NCBI GenBank assembly: GCA_900544105.1
Contig: UQUC01000062.1
Span: forward strand, 1-13,375
Reading direction: 5' to 3'
Origin: an uncultured Oscillibacter sp.
GTDB lineage: Bacteria; Bacillota; Clostridia; Oscillospirales; Oscillospiraceae
DNA length: 13,375 nt
Of the stretch, positions 1 through 6,700 are shown piece after piece; the first letter of the stretch is position 1, and every line of letters starts with the position of its first letter. The notes under the pieces were generated by a model. The model did not search any database, had not been told where the DNA came from, and was given only the letters and a program-made list of their open reading frames with translations. Position numbers and translations under genes: made by a program.

Positions 1-15
1 AGGCAGTCTCAAGGG

Positions 16-52
16 CAAATCGGAGTCATTTCGGCTCCGATTTGTGCTTTTT
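16..52 (+). terminator. Intrinsic terminator of a gene left of the window
   Basis: A perfect 10-bp stem (CAAATCGGAG at 16-25 with CTCCGATTTG at 35-44) closes a 9-base loop and is followed after three bases by a run of five T (48-52). This is a textbook rho-independent terminator for plus-strand transcription entering from the left. No gene that it serves can be seen in the window. Confidence 0.75.
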
Positions 53-222
53 ACCACCGTTCACTCGGCGGATTTTCCATTGTTTCCGTCCAGTCCTGCC
101 CGCTCCAATCCTGTTCTGGGTCAAAAGTGGGTCAGAGGCTGTAATATCCGGAGGGGATTGGTGAGATGCAACCCTGCACTACGGTCCACGTTATCCATCG
201 GGTGAAACATTCCAATATTAAG
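53..222. other. Gene-free stretch, no supported feature
   Basis: No open frame here has recognisable family content. On the minus strand a short stretch around 60-165 reads through but resembles nothing I can name. I considered the end of an integrase and could not support it. The stretch lies between two terminators and next to a truncated gene, so it is probably decayed or junction DNA. Confidence 0.4.
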
Positions 223-243
223 AAAACGCCGGTCCGGCGTTTT
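223..243 (-). terminator. Short GC-rich hairpin ending in T, downstream of the TusA remnant
   Basis: AAAACGCCGG and CCGGCGTTTT form a near-perfect 21-base palindrome (223-232 and 234-243, one central base). It begins 6 bases beyond the stop codon of the TusA-like remnant on the minus strand and ends in four T on either strand, so it may act in both directions. It was probably the terminator of the intact tusA-like gene. Confidence 0.6.
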
Positions 244-249
244 CCGATG

Positions 250-414
250 TCATCTTGTAAGCGTCAGCTTGAAATCCTCTCCAACAGTATCCACCGCTAC
301 CTGATAGCCTTGTGTCCCGGCATAGCGGGTGATATTTTCAACGGCAACCTTGGCATCAGATAATACTTCCAGCTTTGAGGGAGCACCGTTTTTCACCGCT
401 TTTTGTAAAGCAAC
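250..414 (-). pseudogene. 5'-truncated TusA/YedF-family sulfurtransferase remnant
   Basis: The minus-strand frame ending at the TGA at 250-252 encodes 55 residues. They fit the second half of the small TusA/SirA fold seen in TusA and the N-terminal domain of YedF: an 'NGAPSKLEVLSD' strand, a 'VAVENITRYA' helix, a 'GYQVAV' strand and a terminal 'DFKLTL' strand. The family's N-terminal strand with the CPxP motif, which carries the reactive cysteine, is missing. An in-frame TAA lies at 421-423, only two codons upstream of the homology, and no ATG is present. TusA proteins relay sulfur to tRNA thiolation, and YedF relatives are linked to selenium metabolism; without the cysteine this copy cannot do either. 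Family assignment is by eye. The gene is almost certainly dead, and its truncation marks an old rearrangement junction near 414-423. Confidence 0.7.
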
Positions 415-423
415 GTTTTTTTA

Positions 424-531
424 CATTTCAAAGCGAGCCTGAAATCGCATCTCCCCGGAGGAACATGTGTCTCCGTGCTGCACCGCAAAAACGAACTTCC
501 GATACGGTTTGAGATGCAAATTAAGCCGGCG
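424..531 (-). other. Possible C-terminal tail of an unidentified gene fused to the TusA remnant
   Basis: The same minus-strand frame as the TusA remnant is open for 36 codons between the stops at 532-534 and 421-423. It ends in a sequence with a 'HGDTCSSGEMRF' core that looks compositionally like a protein C-terminus. I do not recognise the family. There is no start codon with a ribosome site, so it is either a gene tail brought here by the rearrangement that truncated tusA, or non-coding sequence that happens to be open. Nothing else is visible between 415 and 549, and I see no clear terminator for the CodY-like gene there. Confidence 0.25.
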
Positions 532-549
532 TTAGTACTGAGGGGATGA

Positions 550-1371
550 TCAGTGTGGGCCGTGCCTTCTGTGTTCCCGCAGGGCGGTACTCAGTTCCTG
601 TTTGAGGTAGGGGTTACTCACGCGGACGGATTTTCCCTTTGCACCGTGCACTTGGGTCTGGATCACACCGGCGCTTTCAAGTTTTTTCAGTGCGCTTGTA
701 ACGATCGACTGCGTGACGTAAGCCTTTGCGGCGATCAGATTGAAGAAGACATGTCCTTCCTCGCCCTCCAGTTCCTGCATGACCGTATTGGCGGCCTGAA
801 GCTCACTGAATGAGAGGGCCTTGGAAGCCAGCTGTGCGGACTCCATTTCTGCCACGCGCTGTTGGTTTTCAATTTGCTTTTCGTGCATCAGCCAGAGGGA
901 GACGATGGCACTGGCATACTCGCACAGGACCGTGTCGGACGGAACGAAGTTGCTTCCGTAGCGGATCAGCAGCATGCCGGCTGATTTGACATTGTTGGAG
1001 TAGATGGGATAGAGGGAATAGTAGCGTCTGCGGAACAGGCACTTTTCGACATCTGCGTAGGTGCAGCCGGGAATATCCTCATACCGGCTGAAAATCGTGG
1101 TGTCGCAGGAGTGGAACAGATCTAAGTAATACGCCGGAAGCAGCGTGTTTTTGAACAAGTTCGCGTCCGAATATGGACAGACAAATTTCCTGGCGATCGC
1201 ATAGGCGATGATCAGGCCGTCCGGCGTGAAAACATAAATGTTGCATTCAATGATGTCACTGAGTTCCTTGCAGAGCGCATCGAGCGGCAGAAATTCCGTT
1301 GTCGATTTTTCAAATATGCTGTTAAGCTGTCTGATTTTTGTAATTAGGTCATTCGCAAAATTACGTTCCAT
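550..1371 (-). CDS. CodY-family GAF/winged-helix transcriptional regulator, divergent from the peptide operon
   Basis: The 273 residues follow the CodY layout (the usual length is about 260). An N-terminal GAF-type sensor domain covers roughly 1-160, a long linker helix about 160-190, and a winged helix-turn-helix about 188-262. The last contains 'LSFSEL', an 'LEGEEG' turn and 'SALKKLESAGVI' (226-237), close to the family hallmark NALRKLESAGVI. CodY represses amino-acid, peptide-uptake and protease genes when bound to branched-chain amino acids and GTP. Here the sensor segment 56-90 is divergent: by eye, the arginine that contacts the amino acid in B. subtilis CodY (Arg61) has no counterpart. 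The gene is not in the xerC-clpQY-codY context known from bacilli; instead it sits divergently beside a peptide import operon, which suggests a local regulator. ATG at 1371; a GGAG lies 13 bases upstream, slightly far. Family membership is firm; its effector is unknown, so I give no symbol. Confidence 0.85.
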   Translation of the reverse strand: MERNFANDLITKIRQLNSIFEKSTTEFLPLDALCKELSDIIECNIYVFTPDGLIIAYAIARKFVCPYSDANLFKNTLLPAYYLDLFHSCDTTIFSRYEDIPGCTYADVEKCLFRRRYYSLYPIYSNNVKSAGMLLIRYGSNFVPSDTVLCEYASAIVSLWLMHEKQIENQQRVAEMESAQLASKALSFSELQAANTVMQELEGEEGHVFFNLIAAKAYVTQSIVTSALKKLESAGVIQTQVHGAKGKSVRVSNPYLKQELSTALREHRRHGPH

Positions 1372-1420
1372 CGCGGGTCAGTATCTCCTTTGCGTTGAGC
1401 TACATACTTATACAAAATAT

Positions 1421-1449
1421 ATTGTATCCGAAGGTATATCAAATCGCAA
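1421..1449 (-). promoter_or_regulatory. Predicted sigma-A-type promoter of the CodY-like gene
   Basis: On the minus strand TTGCGA (1449-1444) and TACAAT (1426-1421) are separated by exactly 17 bases. They match the -35 and -10 consensus at 4/6 and 5/6 positions. Transcription would begin near 1414, giving a leader of about 40 bases. An inverted repeat ATACAA-6-TTGTAT (1410-1427) overlaps the -10 element and the predicted start, a fitting place for an operator, possibly for autoregulation. Confidence 0.5.
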
Positions 1450-1538
1450 GCATTTAGAAAGCTCCAAATATGTTTTGGGTGATTCGCACAATTTGATGAA
1501 TCGCTTTTTGTGAAAAACGGAGTTTTTCTGCCGCTCGC

Positions 1539-1553
1539 AATATTCTGAATACT
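1539..1553. promoter_or_regulatory. Candidate CodY operator upstream of the operon promoter
   Basis: AATATTCTGAATACT matches the established CodY box AATTTTCWGAAAATT at 12 of 15 positions, with an intact TTCTGAA core. It lies between the CodY-like gene and the operon, 10 bases before the predicted -35 element and centred near -53 from the predicted start. For equal base composition I estimate about 0.005 such matches by chance in a 240-base intergenic region. Sites in this position can repress or activate, and the sequence does not say which. Confidence 0.5.
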
Positions 1554-1563
1554 GCGCGAACCA

Positions 1564-1592
1564 TTGTTTCACCCAGGGGAACCTGCTATACT
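1564..1592 (+). promoter_or_regulatory. Predicted extended -10 promoter of the nine-gene operon
   Basis: TTGTTT (1564-1569) and TATACT (1587-1592) are spaced by 17 bases, and the -10 is preceded by TGC, making an extended -10 (TGnTATACT). Transcription would start near 1599 and leave a leader of about 40 bases before the ATG at 1638. A second AT-rich TATAAT at 1617-1622 has no usable -35 and lies too close to the ribosome site to be convincing. Confidence 0.6.
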
Positions 1593-1609
1593 CAAAAAGA
1601 ATAAACTCA

Positions 1610-1624
1610 AATATTGTATAATTT
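1610..1624. promoter_or_regulatory. Weaker CodY-like box / AT-rich inverted repeat in the leader
   Basis: This AT-rich site matches the CodY box at 10 of 15 positions and overlaps an inverted repeat CAAAT-8-ATTTG (1608-1625). It would lie at about +11 to +25 of the operon transcript, where a bound regulator could act as a roadblock. It contains ATATTGTAT (1611-1619), repeated exactly at 1419-1427 inside the promoter of the regulator gene. On its own the match is too weak to be sure. Confidence 0.25.
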
Positions 1625-1637
1625 GAAAGGTATCATC

Positions 1638-3563
1638 ATGAATTCTGTCACGCTGAACGAGCGTTCCCGGCAGCTTTTCGGCGGCTGCAGTGAAGAACTT
1701 TTAACCGAAACTGTACATGCACTTTCTGCATTCCACCGCATTCAGGCAACCGACGGTTACCGCCTTGCCGCGAAGGAAGCGGCCCGGCGGCTTGCGTGTG
1801 TCGGCCTGCCCGCAGATATCCGCACATATCCCGCGGACTTTCAAACCACATACCTGACACAGGGCATGTTCCGTGGCTGGCGGTGCAGTGAAGGATGGCT
1901 GGAAATTACGACCCCGTTCTGCGAGCGTGCGGCCGATTACAGCGTGCAGGAGATGTCTCTGATTCAGAGAAGCGCAAGTCTGGACGCAGCCCAGCGGGAG
2001 CTTCTGATTTTCTACGCCCCCGAAGGTGTGCAGCCGGAGACGTTCTGCGAGGATATGCACGGCGGACTCCTGTTCGTGGAAAACAACTTCGATGCATGGC
2101 TGGGCCGCGCAGCAGCGCTTGGCGCCTGCGGCATTATCACGTGTTCCATTCCGGAGATCGCACCTGTCCGCGTTGATCTGGCGAACGACCCGCAGCTTAA
2201 GGATGCACACGGAAATCTGAGCTTCCATGCTTTCTCTGAGACACAGGAAACTGCGCTTGCAGGCTTTGCCATCACTCCTGCCTGTGCACGGCGCCTGAGA
2301 GAGGCCTGTATCGCACTGGCGCAGACGCACGAGCGTCCAACGGCGAGAGCGTGTGTCAAATCGGAGTTTTACGATTCTACGGTCGAAAATGTCATGACCT
2401 TCCTTCCCGGACAGACTGAGGAGGAGGTGCTCATCACCGCACATCTGTGCCATCCTCGTTCGAGCGTTAATGACAATGTATCCGGTGTGGCCTGCGCTAT
2501 GGAGGCGATGCGTGTGCTGCATGAGCAGATCACGGGGGGGATGCTTCCCACACCGCGGCGCGGCATTCGTTTGCTGCTGATCCCGGAGTTCACCGGAACT
2601 TACGCGTATCTTGCCTCTGAGCCGGAGCGGGCGGCCCGTACTATCGCGGCCATCAATGCCGACATGGTCGGTGCGCGGCAGGACGGACGCACGGGCCCGG
2701 TGGTCATGGTCGATACGCCGGACGCGGCACATGCTTTCCTGGGCGATTTGATGGAATGCGTAATGGATGGCATTGCACAGGAGTGCCGATTTGGAAGCGG
2801 CTTTGTTCCGCTGCACCTGCAAAAACGCGTTCCGTTTACACCGGGCAGCGACCATGAGATTTTTTCCGATCCGTCGGTCGGAATCCCGTCCATCGCAATG
2901 ACGCAGTGGCCTGACCGCACTTATCACACCAGTGCGGACGATGCTGCACATTTGGATCCGGCGATTTTGCGGCGTGTCGCCGCGATGATCGCCTCCGGCG
3001 CTTACACCGCCGCCAGCTTCTGCCGCCAGGATGCGGAACAGATTCTTCCCTATACGGCACGCAGATTTTTTGCGAGAGCGGATGCGCTTCGCCGCAGTTC
3101 AGCAGAAAACAGTCGCACGGCCATGTATTTCCTGTTGGAGACATGGCGCAAGACGTTGGAGGACATGCATCGCACGCTTCCTCAGCAGGAGCAGGAGAAT
3201 GCCAAGCTGCTCTTTGCGCCGGAATATGCCCTTGCCGCGCAGCTTCTGCAAAGCGCTGAAACGCCGCTTGCACCAAAGACAGAGTCTCTGCGGCGTGTCC
3301 CGCAGCGTCTGTTCCGCGCGCCGCTGGCTATGCGCCCCTTTGAAAACGGACTTTCGGACGCACTTCGGGAAGAGCTTTCCTCTATTCGCAAGTCCTTCCC
3401 AGGTCTGATGGGGCTTACGAACCGGATTCTCTACGCCGTGGACGGAAGCCGCAGCATCGGATTGATCGCTTCGTTTGTGGAAGCGGAGACAGGTGTTTCC
3501 TGCGAGCGTTTTTGCGAGTCTTGGCTGGAATTTCTGGCACAGGCCGGTCTCGTGCAATTTTAA
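1638..3563 (+). CDS. M28-like zinc aminopeptidase with PA-type insert and C-terminal winged-helix-like domain
   Basis: This is a predicted cytoplasmic metallo-aminopeptidase of 641 residues with no signal peptide. The co-catalytic zinc centre typical of M28-like folds is visible: His269 in 'AHLCHP', Asp279 in 'NDNVSG', Glu317 in 'PEFTGTY', Asp342 in 'NADMVG' and His430 in 'TYHTSADD'. 'AHLCHP...NDN.SG' is the form I associate with DUF4910/DUF2172-type members. Residues about 80-240 look like a protease-associated (PA) insert, and the last roughly 95 residues resemble a winged helix ('FLAQAGLV' near the end). I chose ATG 1638, which has AAAGG 8 bases upstream, over an in-frame TTG at 1614 that lacks a ribosome site. 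It is the first gene of the operon and is followed 29 bases later by the aminotransferase. It would trim N-terminal residues from imported peptides. The fold is well supported; substrate and the role of the C-terminal domain are unknown. Confidence 0.8.
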   Translation: MNSVTLNERSRQLFGGCSEELLTETVHALSAFHRIQATDGYRLAAKEAARRLACVGLPADIRTYPADFQTTYLTQGMFRGWRCSEGWLEITTPFCERAADYSVQEMSLIQRSASLDAAQRELLIFYAPEGVQPETFCEDMHGGLLFVENNFDAWLGRAAALGACGIITCSIPEIAPVRVDLANDPQLKDAHGNLSFHAFSETQETALAGFAITPACARRLREACIALAQTHERPTARACVKSEFYDSTVENVMTFLPGQTEEEVLITAHLCHPRSSVNDNVSGVACAMEAMRVLHEQITGGMLPTPRRGIRLLLIPEFTGTYAYLASEPERAARTIAAINADMVGARQDGRTGPVVMVDTPDAAHAFLGDLMECVMDGIAQECRFGSGFVPLHLQKRVPFTPGSDHEIFSDPSVGIPSIAMTQWPDRTYHTSADDAAHLDPAILRRVAAMIASGAYTAASFCRQDAEQILPYTARRFFARADALRRSSAENSRTAMYFLLETWRKTLEDMHRTLPQQEQENAKLLFAPEYALAAQLLQSAETPLAPKTESLRRVPQRLFRAPLAMRPFENGLSDALREELSSIRKSFPGLMGLTNRILYAVDGSRSIGLIASFVEAETGVSCERFCESWLEFLAQAGLVQF

Positions 3564-3580
3564 GAGTAATTTAAGAGTAA
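3559..3580 (+). repeat. Exact 11-bp tandem duplication at the gene junction
   Basis: TTTAAGAGTAA occurs twice in a row (3559-3569 and 3570-3580). The first copy holds the stop codon of the M28-like peptidase gene, and the second places a spare in-frame-looking stop before the aminotransferase ribosome site. It is most simply a slippage duplication that lengthens the intergenic spacer. Confidence 0.7.
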
Positions 3581-3592
3581 GAGGTATCAACA

Positions 3593-4810
3593 ATGATTAC
3601 GGACAAGATGATTCCTGCGTTTCAGCAGACACAGGGCGGTCTTTTCTCAAAGGTAGAAAAGGCGGATGTCGGTGACATCGCCGAAAAGCTGTCCAGCGGC
3701 ATCGCTTTTTTATCATGGGCGGACCCCTTCTATCCCAATGCCTCCACACCTGCACATGTCGCTCAGGCCATGATCGATTCCATCAATGACGGTTCAGCAG
3801 GCCATTATACCATGCCAATTGGCAATCCGGAGCTCAAGCGTGAGCTGGCAAAAAAACTCAAGCGGTTCAATGGCCTGGATGTCGTCCCTGAGCGCAACAT
3901 CCTTGTTACCCCCGGTTCGGACTCCGCACTTTTCTATGCGATGCTGCCGTTTATCCACGATGGCGACGAGGTCATGATCATTGACCCCAGTTATCCGAAT
4001 AACTTCCAGAACACCGAGATCCTCGGCGGCAAGGTTGTCCGTATTCCGGTTTATGAGGAAGATGGCTATCAGTTCAACATTGAAGCCTTTGAATCCAGAC
4101 TGACGCCGAAGACGAAAATGGTTGTTCTTACGAACCCCAACAATCCCACCACCGTCAGCTATCGGCGCCGTAACATGGAGCAGCTTGCGGAGTTCATCGT
4201 CCGTAACGATTTGGTGCTGGTTGTCGATCAGGCATTTGAGGAACCGGTGTTCGACGGCGTGGAGATGGTAACCGCTGCGGCACTGCCCGGTATGTGGGAA
4301 CGGACGGTCAGTGTATTTTCCATCTCCAAGGTGCTGGGACTCAGCGGCCTCCGTGTAGGCTACATCGTGGCAGATGACCACATTATCGATAAACTCTACG
4401 GTGCGGCTGTGACCGTGCTTGGCGCAACCAACACCGCAGCACAGCTCGGCGCTGTTGCCGCCCTTCAGGATCCGGCATTTTCTGAGGATTTCTACAAGCA
4501 TTTTGATAAGCGCCGTCATCTTGTCTATGACTATCTGCACGATATTCCCGGCGTTTCGATGCGTCTCTCTGAGTCCGGTTTCCTGTCATGGCTCGATGTG
4601 TCTGAGCTCGGCACAGAACAGGAGGTTTCCGACTATCTTCTGAAGAATGCGAAGGTCGCACTCAACATCGGAACCCCCTATGGCCACGAAGGCCGTGGTC
4701 ATCTGCGCATTGTTCAGGGTGCCATCGGCAGCGACGAGGAAATCGAAAATGTCCTTGCCCGTATGCGCGGCGCACTTCTGGAACTCTCAAAATCACGCGG
4801 CCTTTGCTGA
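3593..4810 (+). CDS. PLP-dependent class I/II (aspartate-type) aminotransferase
   Basis: This 405-residue fold-type I aminotransferase has the full set of landmarks: 'TPGSDSALF' for phosphate binding, 'NPNNPT' with Asn184 near the cofactor, Asp212 in 'VVDQAFEE' for the pyridine nitrogen, Lys246 in 'SISKVLGLSGLR' as the Schiff-base lysine, and Arg372 in 'HLRI' for the substrate carboxylate. It would move the amino group of an amino acid to a 2-oxo acid in the cytoplasm. The usual 'DEIY' is replaced by 'DQAF' (212-215), a variant that may affect substrate choice. ATG 3593 has AGAGG 8 bases upstream. In front lies an exact 11-base tandem duplication that includes the stop codon of the peptidase gene. 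Its place between peptidase and transporter genes suggests it processes an amino acid freed from the imported substrate; which one cannot be told. Confidence 0.85.
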   Translation: MITDKMIPAFQQTQGGLFSKVEKADVGDIAEKLSSGIAFLSWADPFYPNASTPAHVAQAMIDSINDGSAGHYTMPIGNPELKRELAKKLKRFNGLDVVPERNILVTPGSDSALFYAMLPFIHDGDEVMIIDPSYPNNFQNTEILGGKVVRIPVYEEDGYQFNIEAFESRLTPKTKMVVLTNPNNPTTVSYRRRNMEQLAEFIVRNDLVLVVDQAFEEPVFDGVEMVTAAALPGMWERTVSVFSISKVLGLSGLRVGYIVADDHIIDKLYGAAVTVLGATNTAAQLGAVAALQDPAFSEDFYKHFDKRRHLVYDYLHDIPGVSMRLSESGFLSWLDVSELGTEQEVSDYLLKNAKVALNIGTPYGHEGRGHLRIVQGAIGSDEEIENVLARMRGALLELSKSRGLC

Positions 4811-4832
4811 GTCGCTGATGCAACAGAATTAA

Positions 4833-4840
4833 AGAGGAGG
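4833..4840 (+). promoter_or_regulatory. Strong ribosome binding site that sets a TTG start for dppB
   Basis: AGAGGAGG is nearly a perfect anti-16S match and lies 7 bases before TTG 4848. The nearest in-frame ATG codons would cut off the first part of the initial membrane segment, so TTG is the supported start. Confidence 0.75.
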
Positions 4841-4847
4841 AATTATC

Positions 4848-5825
4848 TTGTATAAGTACATCTTGAAGCGTCTTCTGATGATGATTCCGGTTCTGCTTGG
4901 CGTTATGATCGCAGTTTTTACGATCACATATTTCACGCCCGGCGACCCGGCGCGTCTTCTGCTGGGCGACGGCGCAACCAAAGAAGCCGTTGAGCAGGTA
5001 CACGAAGAGCTAGGTATTGACGATCCGTATATTGAGCAGCTTGGCCGCTATATCGGAAAAATCGTCTTCCACTTTGACTTCGGCACATCCTATATCAGCA
5101 AAAAGCCCGTCACGCAGGAAATCCTTCAGCGTTTCCCCACCACGCTGAAGCTGGCATCGTACAGTGTCGCCATTTCTGTCATTGTGGGGGTACTCATGGG
5201 TATTGTCTCCGCCACGAGGCAGTATTCGATTTTTGACCGTCTGGCAACGTCGTTTGCGCTTATCGGCGTCTCTATGCCGACCTTCTGGGCGGGCCTGATG
5301 GCAATCATCGTATTCTCGGTCACTCTGGGATGGCTGCCGCCATCCGGCTCCTACGGTCCGAAGTATTGGATCATGCCGGCGGCGATCCTGGGTCTCCACG
5401 GTGCGGCGACGATCATGCGTATGACCCGTTCGAGTATGCTGGAAGTCATCCGTCAGGACTACATCCGCACGGCGCGGGCCAAGGGCCAGAGTGAGCGGAT
5501 CGTCATTATGTACCACGCGCTGAAAAACGCCATGATCCCCATTGTTACGGTCATTGGTATGCAGTTCGGCGTCCTGCTGGGCGGCTCGGTTCTGGTAGAA
5601 TCCGTTTTCGCCCTGCCCGGCCTCGGCAAGTACATTATCGACAGCATCAACATGCGTGATAACCCGGTGGTTCAGGGCAGCGTCCTGTTCCTGGCGCTTT
5701 CGTTCAGCTTCGTCAATCTGGCGGTGGATATCCTCTACGGCTTCCTTGATCCCAGAATCAAGTCTCAGTACAAGCAGTCCATTAAGGTAAAGGCGGTGAA
5801 GAAACATGCAGAAACAGAAGAATAA
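4848..5825 (+). CDS. dppB: Dipeptide/oligopeptide ABC transporter permease, DppB type
   Basis: This 325-residue inner-membrane protein is one of the two channel subunits of a peptide/nickel-type ABC importer. The N-terminus 'YILKRLLMMIPVLLGV' followed by 'FTPGDPA' is the DppB/OppB signature, with the first membrane helix at about 8-30. The cytoplasmic coupling loop, the EAA-type motif, is at about 205-225 ('RTARAKG', Gly213). The length is normal for the family, and at least five further hydrophobic segments follow. Translation starts at TTG 4848 behind a very strong ribosome site. The gene ends by overlapping the start of dppC by 20 bases, which implies coupled translation. It partners DppC and the two ATPases encoded next. 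The family is certain; substrate range is not readable from the sequence. Confidence 0.9.
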   Translation: MYKYILKRLLMMIPVLLGVMIAVFTITYFTPGDPARLLLGDGATKEAVEQVHEELGIDDPYIEQLGRYIGKIVFHFDFGTSYISKKPVTQEILQRFPTTLKLASYSVAISVIVGVLMGIVSATRQYSIFDRLATSFALIGVSMPTFWAGLMAIIVFSVTLGWLPPSGSYGPKYWIMPAAILGLHGAATIMRMTRSSMLEVIRQDYIRTARAKGQSERIVIMYHALKNAMIPIVTVIGMQFGVLLGGSVLVESVFALPGLGKYIIDSINMRDNPVVQGSVLFLALSFSFVNLAVDILYGFLDPRIKSQYKQSIKVKAVKKHAETEE

Positions 5826-6690
5826 TGCCACGAAAGAGACACGCATCAAGTCCAGCTTCTGGGGCGATGCCTGGCGGCGTCTGAAGCAGGATCGCGCGGC
5901 GGTGGTGGCGCTGTGTGTGCTCGTGCTGCTGATTCTCTGCGGCATCTTCGCCCCCTATATCGCGCCCGATCCCTATGACCTGCAGGATACGACCGCAACA
6001 TTCCAGCTTCCCAATGCGCAGCACCTGCTGGGTACGGATAACTTCGGCCGTGACATTTTGAGCCGTATCATCTATGGCAGCCGGGTATCCTTGATCGTTG
6101 GCTTCTCCTCAATCATCGTGGCTATCATTGTCGGCGGTCTGCTGGGTGCTATCTCCGGCTACTACGGCGGTAAGGTCGATAACATCCTGATGCGCCTGAT
6201 GGATATTCTCATGGCCATTCCGGGCATGCTGCTGGCCATCTCGCTGGCGGCGGTGCTGAAGCCGGGCCTTATGAATCTGGTCATCGCCATCGCCATCGCG
6301 GAAGTCCCGGGCTACGCCCGCGTGGTCCGAGCTTCCGTTCTGACGATCAAGGATCAGGAATATATCGAGGCAGCCACCTGTATCGGCGCCTCTGATCGGC
6401 GGATCATCCTGCGCCACATCATCCCCAACTGTATGGCGCCTATCATCGTTCAGGCAACGCTGGGTGTTGCCGGCGCAATCCTGTCCGCAGCGTCCCTGAG
6501 CTTTCTCGGCCTCGGCATCCAGCCGCCCACGCCGGAGTGGGGCTCCATGCTCTCCTCGGCCCGTCAGTTCATCCGTCAGTACTGGCATATGACGACCTTC
6601 CCGGGCCTTGCCATCATGATCACAATTTTCGCCCTGAACGTCCTCGGCGACGGCCTGCGCGATGCATTGGATCCGCGTATGAAGAATTGA
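5806..6690 (+). CDS. dppC: Dipeptide/oligopeptide ABC transporter permease, DppC type
   Basis: This is the second membrane subunit, 294 residues. It starts with a charged cytoplasmic tail and 'FWGDAWRRLKQDRAAV', typical of the OppC N-terminal domain, then the first membrane helix and the conserved 'LLGTDNFGRDILSRIIYGSR' region after it. The EAA loop reads 'EAATCIGASD' (188-197, Gly194) and contacts an ATPase subunit. 'SFLGLGIQPPTPEWG' near the end is a hallmark of the DppC/OppC group. Its ATG lies inside the end of dppB, out of frame with it. No strong ribosome site is seen, consistent with translational coupling. It is followed after 10 bases by dppD. Confidence 0.9.
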   Translation: MQKQKNNATKETRIKSSFWGDAWRRLKQDRAAVVALCVLVLLILCGIFAPYIAPDPYDLQDTTATFQLPNAQHLLGTDNFGRDILSRIIYGSRVSLIVGFSSIIVAIIVGGLLGAISGYYGGKVDNILMRLMDILMAIPGMLLAISLAAVLKPGLMNLVIAIAIAEVPGYARVVRASVLTIKDQEYIEAATCIGASDRRIILRHIIPNCMAPIIVQATLGVAGAILSAASLSFLGLGIQPPTPEWGSMLSSARQFIRQYWHMTTFPGLAIMITIFALNVLGDGLRDALDPRMKN

Positions 6691-6700
6691 GGTAGACAAA

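Noticed and set aside
60..165. Possible tail of a phage or transposon integrase on the minus strand
   Set aside because: The translated stretch has no catalytic motif, and I could not tie it to any integrase family.
166..363. 65-codon plus-strand open frame
   Set aside because: Its second half is the antisense of the TusA-like remnant, and the rest has no family features.
1614..1637. TTG 1614 as the start of the M28-like peptidase
   Set aside because: It would lie only about 15 bases after the predicted transcription start without a ribosome site. ATG 1638 has AAAGG at good spacing.
4476..4490. Another 12/15 CodY-box match inside the aminotransferase gene
   Set aside because: Roughly 0.3 matches of this quality are expected by chance in the whole window, and this one lies in coding sequence with no promoter nearby. 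Intragenic CodY sites exist, but nothing else supports this one.
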